Positions 14,650-22,145 of a stretch of DNA of 40,900 nucleotides are shown here, piece by piece (within the stretch, counting starts at the first letter, position 1; every line of letters starts with the position of its first letter). The translations under genes and the position numbers were made by a program. The DNA is from Paludibacter sp. 221. Its GTDB lineage: Bacteria; Bacteroidota; Bacteroidia; Bacteroidales; Paludibacteraceae. The notes below the pieces were generated by a model. The model worked only from the letters and a program-made list of their open reading frames with translations, ran no database searches and was not told the DNA's origin. Where the stretch lies: assembly GCF_010501035.1 (NCBI RefSeq), contig NZ_QVMH01000023.1, positions 6,499-47,398 of the forward strand, given 5' to 3'.

Positions 14650-15770
14650 CCGGAAACTCCCTTACATACCAGATAGCCCTAACCTTTATAAAAGGCGTTG
14701 GCAACCTGTTGGCAAAAACCCTGATAGCCTATGTAGGCTCGGTAGAGGGTATATTCAGCGAAAAGGCACAATCGTTGGGAAAAATACCCGGAATAGGGCG
14801 CATCTTGTCAACCGAAATCGTATCGCAAAGAGACGCTGCACTGGTACGTGCAGAACGAGAAATCGAATTTATCACAAAAAACGATATAAACCCCTGTTTC
14901 TTTACAGATTCGGAATATCCTTTTCGCCTCAAAGAGTGTCCGGACTCACCCATAATGCTTTATGGCAAAGGCAATTTAGAACTGAACAACAAAAAGTTCG
15001 TAGGCATTGTAGGCACGCGCAACGCTACTGACGAAGGTAGGGCAAACTGTAAAAAACTGGTTAGCGACATTGCCGCCCATCAGTCCGATGTTGTCATTAT
15101 AAGCGGATTGGCTTACGGCATCGATATTTGTGCCCACAAAGCCGCTTTAGATGCGGGGCTTCCCACTATCGGGGTTTTGGCGCATGGGCTTGACAGGATT
15201 TACCCCGCTGCACACCGCTCCATTGCCGCCAAGATGCAGCACGACGGAGGATTGCTTACCGAGTTTGCAACGGAAACCAATGCCGACAAGCCAAACTTCG
15301 TACAGCGCAATCGTATTATCGCAGGCATGTGCGATGCGCTGGTGGTGGTAGAGTCCAACAAAAAGGGAGGCTCGCTGATAACCGCCAACATGGCAAACGA
15401 TTATAACCGCGATGTATTTGCTTTTCCCGGCCGTGTAACGGATGAATTTTCAGCAGGTTGCAATGCACTGATAAAAAGCAATAAAGCCGCACTCATAGAG
15501 TCGGCCGAAGATATGCTGCGCTTTATGAATTGGGAAAACAGCAAGGATAAAACAAGCGTAGGGGAACAAACAAGCCTTTTTGTAGATTTGACAAACGAGG
15601 AAGAAGATATCCTATCCGTACTAAAGCAATACCCCGACGGCATACAAACAAACGAACTGGCTATCAGGCTATCGCGCCCTTTTAGCAAAATATCGTCGAT
15701 ACTGCTGTCACTCGAATTTAAGAATATGGTAAAATGCCTGCCGGGGAATGTTTATAAAATAATGAAATAA
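14646..15770 (+). CDS. dprA: DNA-processing protein DprA/Smf
   Basis: A 374-residue DprA. It binds incoming single-stranded DNA and loads RecA during natural transformation, and is widespread even in bacteria not known to be competent. An N-terminal helix-hairpin-helix-like region (SLGKIPGIGRILSTEIV) precedes the Rossmann-like core with KFVGIVGTRNATDEGR, IISGLAYGIDICAHKAALD, GLDRIYPAAHR, NRIIAGMCDALVVVES and GSLITANMANDYNRDVFAFPG. A C-terminal winged-helix (about residues 315-374, ILSVLKQYPDGIQTNELAIRLSRPFSKISSILLSLEFKNMV) is also typical. Coupled to the VanZ gene by a 4-nt overlap. Confidence 0.96.
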   Translation: MTGNSLTYQIALTFIKGVGNLLAKTLIAYVGSVEGIFSEKAQSLGKIPGIGRILSTEIVSQRDAALVRAEREIEFITKNDINPCFFTDSEYPFRLKECPDSPIMLYGKGNLELNNKKFVGIVGTRNATDEGRANCKKLVSDIAAHQSDVVIISGLAYGIDICAHKAALDAGLPTIGVLAHGLDRIYPAAHRSIAAKMQHDGGLLTEFATETNADKPNFVQRNRIIAGMCDALVVVESNKKGGSLITANMANDYNRDVFAFPGRVTDEFSAGCNALIKSNKAALIESAEDMLRFMNWENSKDKTSVGEQTSLFVDLTNEEEDILSVLKQYPDGIQTNELAIRLSRPFSKISSILLSLEFKNMVKCLPGNVYKIMK

Positions 15771-15780
15771 GATACGAGGT

Positions 15781-15962
15781 ACAAGGGAAAAGGAGAAAGG
15801 AAAAAGTAATAACCTTTGTTCGGCATAGCGTCCGCGCCATGTCGCAGTTAAAAGCAAGTTTCTAAACTTGCCCATTTACAGGGTTTTCCTTCTAAAAAGC
15901 AGTGCAGCGAGACGCTACGCTGAACGAGAGAAAAGACTTGGCGTCTTTCCGTCTTCGCGTAC
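15781..15962. repeat. Dispersed repeats between dprA and the DUF4268 gene
   Basis: Contains an 'aagggaaaaggagaaaggaaaaagtaa' purine tract, a palindrome GCAAGTTT-CT-AAACTTGC (15854-15871) preceded by a 'atgtcgcagttaaaagc' word that recurs in variant form at 34020-34040, and a 'gacttggcgtctttccgtcttcgcgtac' copy of the gcgtctt family (15935-15962). An open frame runs through it from 15868 but is repeat-derived. Confidence 0.65.
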
Positions 15963-15993
15963 AAAAAATATAGATTCAGAGGCTCGAAAAACG

Positions 15994-16443
15994 ATGTATA
16001 CAAAAGATGAACTGAAGGAACTTAAAAAAGAATTTTGGGAAGGCTATGGTAATTTCTGCCGCAACCTGCCCGGAATGGAGCATCGGAAGGACAAATTTCT
16101 GCTGAACACCAAAATGAAAGGGGTAGAGTTTAAATACGACGCTACCCGCGAAGGTGCTTTCGTTATTCTGGAAATTAATAATAAGGACGAAAACGAGCGG
16201 TTGAACAAATATGAGCAATTTGAAAAATACAAAGCTATCCTCGAAGCCGACTTTCCCGAAGGGTTAATCTGGAACTTTGCTTACCGCAGGGAATGTGGTA
16301 ACGAGGTATGCCGTATTTATTCTTTCAAACCGGGGCTGGATATTCACAGGCGTACCGATTGGCTGGCTTTTTTCCGTTTCATGTCGGCAGAAATGCTGAA
16401 ACTGGAAGAAGCGTTTCTGGATATAAAAGATGCGATAAGATAA
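15994..16443 (+). CDS. DUF4268 family protein
   Basis: A 149-residue cytoplasmic protein of unknown function, resembling the DUF4268 domain that also occurs at the end of some restriction-related proteins. The start at the ATG of 15994 is chosen because MYTKDELKELKKEFWEGYGNF is a family-like beginning; the in-frame extension back to 15868 is encoded by dispersed repeat DNA. Notable segments are LLNTKMKGVEFKYDATREGAFVILEI, NKYEQFEKYKAILEADFP and the C-terminal TDWLAFFRFMSAEMLKLEEAFL. It is alone here with no nuclease or methylase partner. The stop codon is followed directly by a 'ccctaatccccct' repeat. Confidence 0.75.
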   Translation: MYTKDELKELKKEFWEGYGNFCRNLPGMEHRKDKFLLNTKMKGVEFKYDATREGAFVILEINNKDENERLNKYEQFEKYKAILEADFPEGLIWNFAYRRECGNEVCRIYSFKPGLDIHRRTDWLAFFRFMSAEMLKLEEAFLDIKDAIR

Positions 16444-16446
16444 CTA

Positions 16447-16717
16447 CCCCTAATCCCCCTAAGGGGGACTTTAAAGTTACTTCTACTAATAACACAGGTA
16501 TTCCCGCCAACTCCATTTCAATATTTACTATTCAGGTCTCACCGCAGGTCAACGACCTGCGGAAGAGAACAACCCATAAATACTGCCTTTCAGGCAGAAG
16601 CATACGTTGTAAAATACTTCTGCTGGCGCGGACTTGTAGTCCGTGTCCTGCTTGAAAAGCAGTCATTCCCAAAAATTGCTCTTACGAGCAAGATACGGAC
16701 TACAAGTCCGCGCCGGC
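16447..16717. repeat. Cluster of palindromic repeats, including a 32-bp inverted repeat
   Basis: Four palindromic units in 270 bp without a gene: CCCCCT-AAGGGGG (about 16447-16476, a relative of 35168-35195); CCGCAGGTC-AAC-GACCTGCGG (16542-16562); CTGCCT-TTC-AGGCAG (16583-16597); and a large inverted repeat whose arms 16622-16653 and 16686-16717 match at 28 of 32 positions. Each large arm contains its own inner palindrome GGACT-TGT-AGTCC, so alternative folds are possible. Confidence 0.8.
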
Positions 16718-16775
16718 AGAGGGTCTTAACTTCCGAGTTCTGATTTCTGAATTCTTATTTCTTATTTTTATTCGC

Positions 16776-16783
16776 TACTTTTG
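16776..16783 (+). promoter_or_regulatory. -7 box of the MazG-like gene
   Basis: TACTTTTG fits TAnnTTTG and lies 26 nt before the ATG at 16810. Confidence 0.65.
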
Positions 16784-16809
16784 CAATAAAATAAACAATA
16801 CAAACCGGC

Positions 16810-17136
16810 ATGACTTTACAGGAGGCACAGCAACAAGTTGATAATTGGATAAAAACCTATGGAGTACGCTATTTTAGCGAGCTATCCAACATGGCAATCC
16901 TTACCGAAGAGGTGGGCGAACTTGCCCGCATCATGGTACGTACTTATGGCGACCAGTCTTTCAAGGAATCGGATAAGGAATCGAGCCTTGCTGATGAGAT
17001 GGCCGACGTATTGTGGGTATTAATATGCCTTGCCAACCAAACGGGGGTAAACCTGACAGAGGCATTCGATAAAAATCTGCAAAAAAAGACCCTCCGCGAT
17101 AATGAACGCCATTTGAATAACGAAAAACTTAAATAG
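16810..17136 (+). CDS. MazG-like nucleotide pyrophosphohydrolase
   Basis: A 108-residue all-alpha NTP pyrophosphohydrolase, which hydrolyses (d)NTPs to monophosphates, probably clearing non-canonical nucleotides. The metal-binding acidic motifs are visible: TEEVGELARIM near residue 31 (ExxE) and LADEMADVLWVLICLANQTGVNL near residue 60 (ExxD). The remaining family features, an N-terminal helix (LQEAQQQVDNWIKTYG) and a lysine-rich tail, are intact. Deoxyribose-phosphate aldolase follows 211 nt later; the two genes are commonly neighbours in Bacteroidales, consistent with nucleotide salvage or housecleaning. Confidence 0.9.
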   Translation: MTLQEAQQQVDNWIKTYGVRYFSELSNMAILTEEVGELARIMVRTYGDQSFKESDKESSLADEMADVLWVLICLANQTGVNLTEAFDKNLQKKTLRDNERHLNNEKLK

Positions 17137-17347
17137 TTACGAGTTACAAGTTTTATTATCAGAGAATAAGATATTGACGTTTAAAACGATATGTACGTTA
17201 TACATTCGTACCGTACAGCGGTTTTCCAAACCGCTTGTCGGATAAAACAACAAGGCTTGTTTCCTGACACTCAGAACTAAAAAAGATTTAAAAACGAAAA
17301 CAAAACTTATCATCTACGTATAAAAATCTACTTAATCACATAAAATC

Positions 17348-18226
17348 ATGGATAAATTCGAAGAATTGTTCAAAGTGTACAACTGCAACCTGAACGACGA
17401 AACTGTAAAAAAAGAAGTTGACGCCATCATCAGCAAGCACCTTGATGAGAACAATAATAAAGAAGTATATAAGCAATGCCTCAGCCTGATTGACCTTACG
17501 TCGCTAAACGGAAACGATACCGAAGCAGGCATCGTAGCTATGACGGAAAAAGTGAACGATTTCAGGAAACAGTTCTCCACCTTACCCAATGTAGCAGCTA
17601 TATGTGTGTACCCTGCTATGGTTCCACACGTAAAAGAAAATCTGACCGAAGATGTACGCATAGCAGCAGTAGCTGGAGGATTTCCTGCATCACAAACTTT
17701 TATTGAAGTGAAAGTGGCCGAAGCAGCTATGACAGCATTGGAAGGTGCCGACGAAATAGACGCAGTTATCTCCGTCGGTAAATTTCTGGAAGGTAAATAC
17801 GATGAAGTGTACGAAGAAATAAGCGAAATAAAAGCATCGTGCCGTGGAGCGCAACTAAAAGTAATACTTGAAACAGGCGACCTGAAAACCGCTGCAAATA
17901 TAAAGAAGGCAGCGCTTATTGCCATGGCAGCGGGAGCCGATTTTATTAAAACCTCGACAGGAAAAACCACCGTATCGGCTACGCTCGAAGCCACTTACGT
18001 AATGTGCCAAGCCATAAAGGAGTGGAACGATAAAAACAATGCAAAGGTAGGCTACAAGGCTGCAGGAGGTATAGCCACTACCGACGATGCGGTGAAGTAT
18101 TACACCCTCGTGAAAGAAATTCTAGGGAAAGAGTGGCTTAATAACTCGCTATTCCGGTTCGGTGCAAGCCGCTTGACAAACAGCTTGCTAAGCTCTATAG
18201 AAGGAAAAGAAATAAATTATTTCTAA
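17348..18226 (+). CDS. deoC: Deoxyribose-phosphate aldolase
   Basis: This enzyme cleaves 2-deoxyribose 5-phosphate to acetaldehyde and glyceraldehyde 3-phosphate, ending deoxynucleoside breakdown. The Schiff-base lysine is Lys201 in DFIKTSTGK; the second essential lysine is Lys237 in GYKAAGGIAT. The preceding VISVGKFLEGKYDEVYEEI and KVILETGDLKT are standard. At 292 residues it belongs to the longer class. The last residues (SSIEGKEINYF) end in an aromatic tail, as in other aldolases of this class where a C-terminal Tyr helps catalysis. Upstream 17137-17347 contains only a small palindrome (AGCGGTTTTCCAAACCGCT, 17213-17231). Confidence 0.96.
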   Translation: MDKFEELFKVYNCNLNDETVKKEVDAIISKHLDENNNKEVYKQCLSLIDLTSLNGNDTEAGIVAMTEKVNDFRKQFSTLPNVAAICVYPAMVPHVKENLTEDVRIAAVAGGFPASQTFIEVKVAEAAMTALEGADEIDAVISVGKFLEGKYDEVYEEISEIKASCRGAQLKVILETGDLKTAANIKKAALIAMAAGADFIKTSTGKTTVSATLEATYVMCQAIKEWNDKNNAKVGYKAAGGIATTDDAVKYYTLVKEILGKEWLNNSLFRFGASRLTNSLLSSIEGKEINYF

Positions 18227-18543
18227 AAAAATCAGAAGAGTTCTCCCGAAAATCCGTGTTATTCCGTATAGTCCGCGTATTCTGTGTGCTCCGAAAATGA
18301 TTACCCGTAAAGCGGACTTTAAGCCGCTATACGGGACAGGATGAGGGTTTCTATGTGTTTTCCGTATGTATCCTCCTATGTGAGCTAAATAATATAAGTT
18401 AATTTGTGTCGAATACTTACAGCAAATAAATTGTTAACACGACAGCTAAAAAAACAAACAATTACGATGAGCAAAATGTTGTGCCTGTAGGTATAAATAC
18501 TCTTAATCTTACAGTCCATTTGTCTTAATTGACCACTAAACGA
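18227..18543. repeat. Intergenic repeats after deoC
   Basis: CCCGTAAAGCGG..CCGCTATACGGG at 18304-18335 is the second copy of the palindromic element at 3885-3914. 18250-18295 has 'gtgttattccgtatagtccgcg' words related to the cacggag family. No gene is visible; the remaining bases up to the terminator look like decayed sequence. Confidence 0.7.
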
Positions 18544-18576
18544 AAAAGCGCCCCTTAATGAGTAAGAGGCGCTTTT
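18544..18576 (-). terminator. Terminator of the four-gene envelope operon
   Basis: A 14-bp stem with one mismatch (18544-18557 with 18563-18576) and a 5-nt loop. On the reverse strand it is followed by TTTTTCGTTT. It begins 22 nt after the stop of the 446-residue protein gene and marks the operon end. Confidence 0.85.
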
Positions 18577-18598
18577 CAGATATATTCTTGGCAGATAA

Positions 18599-19939
18599 TC
18601 AGAAGCACATTCCAAGACCGAAATAATGCTTATACTTACCTACCCAATCCAGTTGTTCATAATTGAATGAAAAACGATATTGGAACGTATAGCGCACCGC
18701 TACAGGACCTATCTTGCATAGCACTCCCGCCTCCGGCGAAACGGCATGATGTATATTAAATTTCAGGTCATTAAATGTCAATCCTTTACTGTCATCACCT
18801 TCTTCCCATTCAGAAAACTTACCCACTGCGGTATACCCCGGTCCCAGAAATATCCAAACAGGCTTAACTATTTTTATAGTCCATCCAAACGACACATTCA
18901 GTTCCGGCCGACTTGTTTCTGTTACGTTAGAACGAATAGTCTCAAACAAATCTGTATTTGTATGTAAAGAAAAATATCCTCCTGCTCTTTTTTCCTTATA
19001 ATTTCCGGTTGAAAATCCGATAGGCGCGTTTTCTTTATGGTTGCCTTTCACATTGAAATTATGTCCGTATTCATACACAAGAACGCGAGCACGTTCTCTC
19101 TTTTTTGTCATATAATTATCCATTGCGATAAGGCGGTTACTTGCCTCCAGCGATTTGTCGCAAGACATATTCAATATTTTTGTATATAATTCTTTAGCCT
19201 TCTCATAATCTTTTTCAAGATAATAATTCTCGGCAGTCACATAATAGTTTGAGCAGTTCTCCTGTTGTTTAATGCGCGAATCTACAAAGCGACCTGTTGC
19301 ATATGTGTCCGACCTGTTATAATCAAGCACCCTCTGGTAAGCATTGGTCGACTCGGCATAACTTCCCATATTATAAAATATATCGCCAATACTCTTATAA
19401 TGCGTCAGCGAATCTATCACAGCTATTCTTTGTTTTATATCAGAATCCTCCCTGTAGTCATAACACTCAGTGGCAAGGCGATATTTATCCTTTGCCTGAG
19501 CATACATCGCTCTCTGAAACAATTCTTCCGCCTCCTTGGTAAGCTGATAAAAACAGTCTAAAGTCTCAGCCGAAGGGTCACGAACCAGGAATTCCTTCAA
19601 TTGCTTCGGACTCAATGTCACAGTTAGTTCTATTGCTCTATAGTTTTTCACATTAATAGTTATCAAACGACGGCTATTTCCGGCACCGGCTTTAAACTTA
19701 AAATGGTAACTTACAATAGATGCTATTGTGTCAATCTTCAGTGGTTCTAACGGTTTGTAGTTGAAAACAAAGGTAAGAGGAATATCCTCCTTAGCCGAGA
19801 TAATAACTCCCGCTTCGTCGCCCGCACCTCCAAAAACACTATAATCAGTCGATTTATCTTCGATAATCAGTGTCCGTTGAGAAAAAACAAAGATGACATT
19901 AAAAAGCAAAACACAAAAAAGAAGTAACTTTTTCATCAT
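18599..19939 (-). CDS. TPR and beta-barrel exported protein (last gene of envelope operon)
   Basis: A 446-residue exported protein. After the signal peptide (MMKKLLLFCVLLFNVIFVFSQ) come an Ig/strand-rich region (about 22-115) and TPR-like helices (about 125-270: AEELFQRAMYAQAKDKYRLATECY, GDIFYNMGSYAESTNAYQRVLDY, AENYYLEKDYEKAKELYTKIL). The last 170 residues alternate as in an outer-membrane barrel (GYFSLHTNTDLFETI, LNVSFGWTIKIVKPVWIFLGPGYTAVG, VRYTFQYRFSFNYEQLDW, HYFGLGMCF). This architecture, a periplasmic TPR fused to a small barrel, suggests an outer-membrane scaffold. Function unknown. It is the fourth gene of a tight operon, 13 nt after the previous stop, and the terminator follows directly. 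Confidence 0.7.
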   Translation of the reverse strand: MMKKLLLFCVLLFNVIFVFSQRTLIIEDKSTDYSVFGGAGDEAGVIISAKEDIPLTFVFNYKPLEPLKIDTIASIVSYHFKFKAGAGNSRRLITINVKNYRAIELTVTLSPKQLKEFLVRDPSAETLDCFYQLTKEAEELFQRAMYAQAKDKYRLATECYDYREDSDIKQRIAVIDSLTHYKSIGDIFYNMGSYAESTNAYQRVLDYNRSDTYATGRFVDSRIKQQENCSNYYVTAENYYLEKDYEKAKELYTKILNMSCDKSLEASNRLIAMDNYMTKKRERARVLVYEYGHNFNVKGNHKENAPIGFSTGNYKEKRAGGYFSLHTNTDLFETIRSNVTETSRPELNVSFGWTIKIVKPVWIFLGPGYTAVGKFSEWEEGDDSKGLTFNDLKFNIHHAVSPEAGVLCKIGPVAVRYTFQYRFSFNYEQLDWVGKYKHYFGLGMCF

Positions 19940-19952
19940 ATATTTTCATTAT

Positions 19953-20951
19953 TTAATTTATACGGTTCAATGCAAAATCATAAATCTGAAACACCTCATC
20001 TCTTCTCAATTTTCGTCCGTCGTATATTTCAGGTTGCCATGTGCGCACATGTATTTCAGGCTGCCATTCATTTTTAAAATCTATCATCAGAAAAACATAA
20101 CCCACATCATTATAGCCTGTAGAATACCATCTCTGTAGCAATGTAACACCATATACTTCTTCATAAGTTTCATGCTGAAGTACAATCACTTCTTCGAACT
20201 CTACATTCAGGTATTTTTTATTTTTAAATATAGATTTCAATCCATCCAGATACTCCTTCTTTGTCTTGTTTTGATAAACAATTTTTTCTTGCGGAAGCGA
20301 TTTCAATACCTGATCGGAATTAGGTTTTTGTTTTATCACCTTTCCTGTTATTATCAGGGCATTATCACTAAATGCATTTTCGAGAAAGTTTATATCACGG
20401 CGATTGTATGCTGTTCTGAAATTTTCTACAAAATCAATCACCATCTGACGACGATTGAAATCAGCTACTTTAAGGTCATTACTCAAAATATCGCTGTACT
20501 GGTGGATTGGTATAAAAATATCATCAACCTTACCTTCGTTCGTAAGATTAATCACAATTTCCTGGTATTGCTGTCCTTCCGGAGCATTGTGCATGGTAAC
20601 AGGGATATTACGTATCTGAAATCCGCTATCGTTGGGACGAAGAACGCATACACGCTCCAACGTAGACACTGAACAACTCATCGGGCTTGTTCTCCACAAT
20701 GCACCTAATACTCTCCTGCCATCGGCTGTAATAGCCTCTTTCGATACGGATGGAGATTTTCCGTTTATCACAGCTTCGTTGCAACCATAAAGCATTTGCG
20801 AAACGCTATTTTCTATCGTCTGTTTCAGATTTCCATAATCTATTCCACTTGTTATTATTAATCTGCTATTTTCCAGCTGTGCCGTAGCTGTAAAAAAAAC
20901 AGCCGACAAACTGAGTATGAGCAAAAGAAATAATCTGTAATTTTTTTTCAT
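19953..20951 (-). CDS. Exported protein with an NTF2-like domain (envelope operon)
   Basis: A 332-residue exported protein with signal peptide MKKNYRLFLLLILSLSAVFFTATAQ. The segment MVIDFVENFRTAYNRRDINFLENAFSDNALIITGKVI (about 165-205), followed by EYLDGLKSIFKNKKYLNVEFEEVIVLQH and ending YVFLMIDFKNEWQPEIHVRTWQPE, reads as a nuclear transport factor 2-like cone fold. The first half (ADGRRVLGALWRTSPMSCSVSTLERVCVLRPNDSGFQIRNIPV) recalls a conserved secreted protein that I have seen in other Bacteroidales, but no activity is assigned. Cysteines in the first half may pair in the periplasm. Third gene of the operon, 12 nt after the previous stop. Confidence 0.65.
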   Translation of the reverse strand: MKKNYRLFLLLILSLSAVFFTATAQLENSRLIITSGIDYGNLKQTIENSVSQMLYGCNEAVINGKSPSVSKEAITADGRRVLGALWRTSPMSCSVSTLERVCVLRPNDSGFQIRNIPVTMHNAPEGQQYQEIVINLTNEGKVDDIFIPIHQYSDILSNDLKVADFNRRQMVIDFVENFRTAYNRRDINFLENAFSDNALIITGKVIKQKPNSDQVLKSLPQEKIVYQNKTKKEYLDGLKSIFKNKKYLNVEFEEVIVLQHETYEEVYGVTLLQRWYSTGYNDVGYVFLMIDFKNEWQPEIHVRTWQPEIYDGRKLRRDEVFQIYDFALNRIN

Positions 20952-20963
20952 ATTATTTAGTCG

Positions 20964-22115
20964 TTATGGGTTAAATAAACTTTTTATATTATGCTGAGGT
21001 ATATTTGTATACAAGTTTGCTTTCACAATTCCATTTTTAGCAAAAATATCTCCCTTTGCCGTCTCAATCAGGAGCATATGAGCAAAGTTATAATCTTTGC
21101 TATGCAGTAATACCGTTATTTTCACCGCATCGGTTTGGCTTTTCTGCATGCCGCAATAAAAATTAAAATCATCCTTAAACAGACTGACAAATTCGTTCAG
21201 AGACAAAGTAAATTCAGGAAGAACACCTCCATACATCCGGTGAGTTATATGCAAACAAAGAGTAGAATAACATTGCTCCGACAAAAACATATTTATCAGC
21301 GATTCATGCGGATATTGTTCATTGTAAATATAGCGATACTGATTATCGTGACGTTGAAAATAGGTATCCGAGTTTATCTCGTTAATCATAAAAACAGTGC
21401 CTTTGTGTACATACACATCGCTACCCGGTTTTTTAGTAAGGTCAAGATTAGTGAACAAAGGCGGCTCAATCCTACCTTTCTTCTGCTCACATGCCTTACT
21501 GGCAAATAAAAGCCCTATCTCCCCGTCCGCCTCTTTCTTGTCGGTAGCAAATATAAGCTCCCTGACAGCAGGAATCGTTATTGCAAGCGACTGGTTAACA
21601 CCATGTTTCCAACGGGCAACAAAACATGCTGAATCCTTATACAACGAAAAATCTGCCGTTTGAGATATTTCTTCAATTATCTGCTGTATTATAAGCGGGC
21701 TGCTCTCTGCTCTGAATCCTGCCTTATCGACTTTCACACCATATTCTTCAAGTTTCTCTGTTTGTTCTTCCGATGTCTTCATCAAAGTCAACTCCAAAAA
21801 GAGCCGCTCGATAAAATTACAGACAGGGCGGTTTAACTCTTTCGTAGAGTTATTAAACAACGAAATTCCTAAATGTATTATTTGCCCCCTATCGTTATGG
21901 TTTACAACGATTGGCTTTGACTTTGCAATCTGAGCACAAAAAAACACTGTATCGTTAGCCGGAATGTTTTTGCAAGACATTTCTCCACCCAAACGAGCCA
22001 ACCGTTGCGAAGCATAAGCCGCTTGCTGGGCAGAAACAACAGAAAACACAGAAAGCGTCATGCTAAAACACAACAACCGCAAGATATTTATTTTCTGAAA
22101 ACCACTACTTTTCAT
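20964..22115 (-). CDS. Exported protein of unknown function (envelope operon)
   Basis: A 383-residue protein I do not recognise. The ATG at 22115 is chosen because it starts a signal peptide (MKSSGFQKINILRLLCFSMTLSVFSVVSAQ) and lies 30 nt after the upstream stop; a TTG at 22145 is an alternative. The mature part begins AAYASQRLARLGGEMSC and has alternating alpha/beta segments, e.g. RPVCNFIERLFLELTLMKTSEEQTEKLEEYGVKV and LPEFTLSLNEFVSLFKDDFNFYCGM, with several cysteines. No catalytic motif or transmembrane helix is visible. Second gene of the four-gene operon, so presumably it works with the TPR and barrel proteins at the cell envelope. Confidence 0.6.
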   Translation of the reverse strand: MKSSGFQKINILRLLCFSMTLSVFSVVSAQQAAYASQRLARLGGEMSCKNIPANDTVFFCAQIAKSKPIVVNHNDRGQIIHLGISLFNNSTKELNRPVCNFIERLFLELTLMKTSEEQTEKLEEYGVKVDKAGFRAESSPLIIQQIIEEISQTADFSLYKDSACFVARWKHGVNQSLAITIPAVRELIFATDKKEADGEIGLLFASKACEQKKGRIEPPLFTNLDLTKKPGSDVYVHKGTVFMINEINSDTYFQRHDNQYRYIYNEQYPHESLINMFLSEQCYSTLCLHITHRMYGGVLPEFTLSLNEFVSLFKDDFNFYCGMQKSQTDAVKITVLLHSKDYNFAHMLLIETAKGDIFAKNGIVKANLYTNIPQHNIKSLFNP

Positions 22116-22145
22116 TCCTTGTATTTCAGGCTCGTCAGTCCCCAA

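Noticed and set aside
15868-15993. N-terminal extension of the DUF4268 protein (42 residues from the ATG at 15868)
   Set aside because: The extension is encoded by dispersed repeat sequence (gcgtctt family) and does not look like protein; MYTKDELKELKKEF at 15994 is the family-like start.
22116-22145. TTG start for the 383-residue exported protein
   Set aside because: It would place ten polar residues before the signal peptide; the ATG at 22115 gives a normal signal peptide and suitable spacing from the upstream stop.
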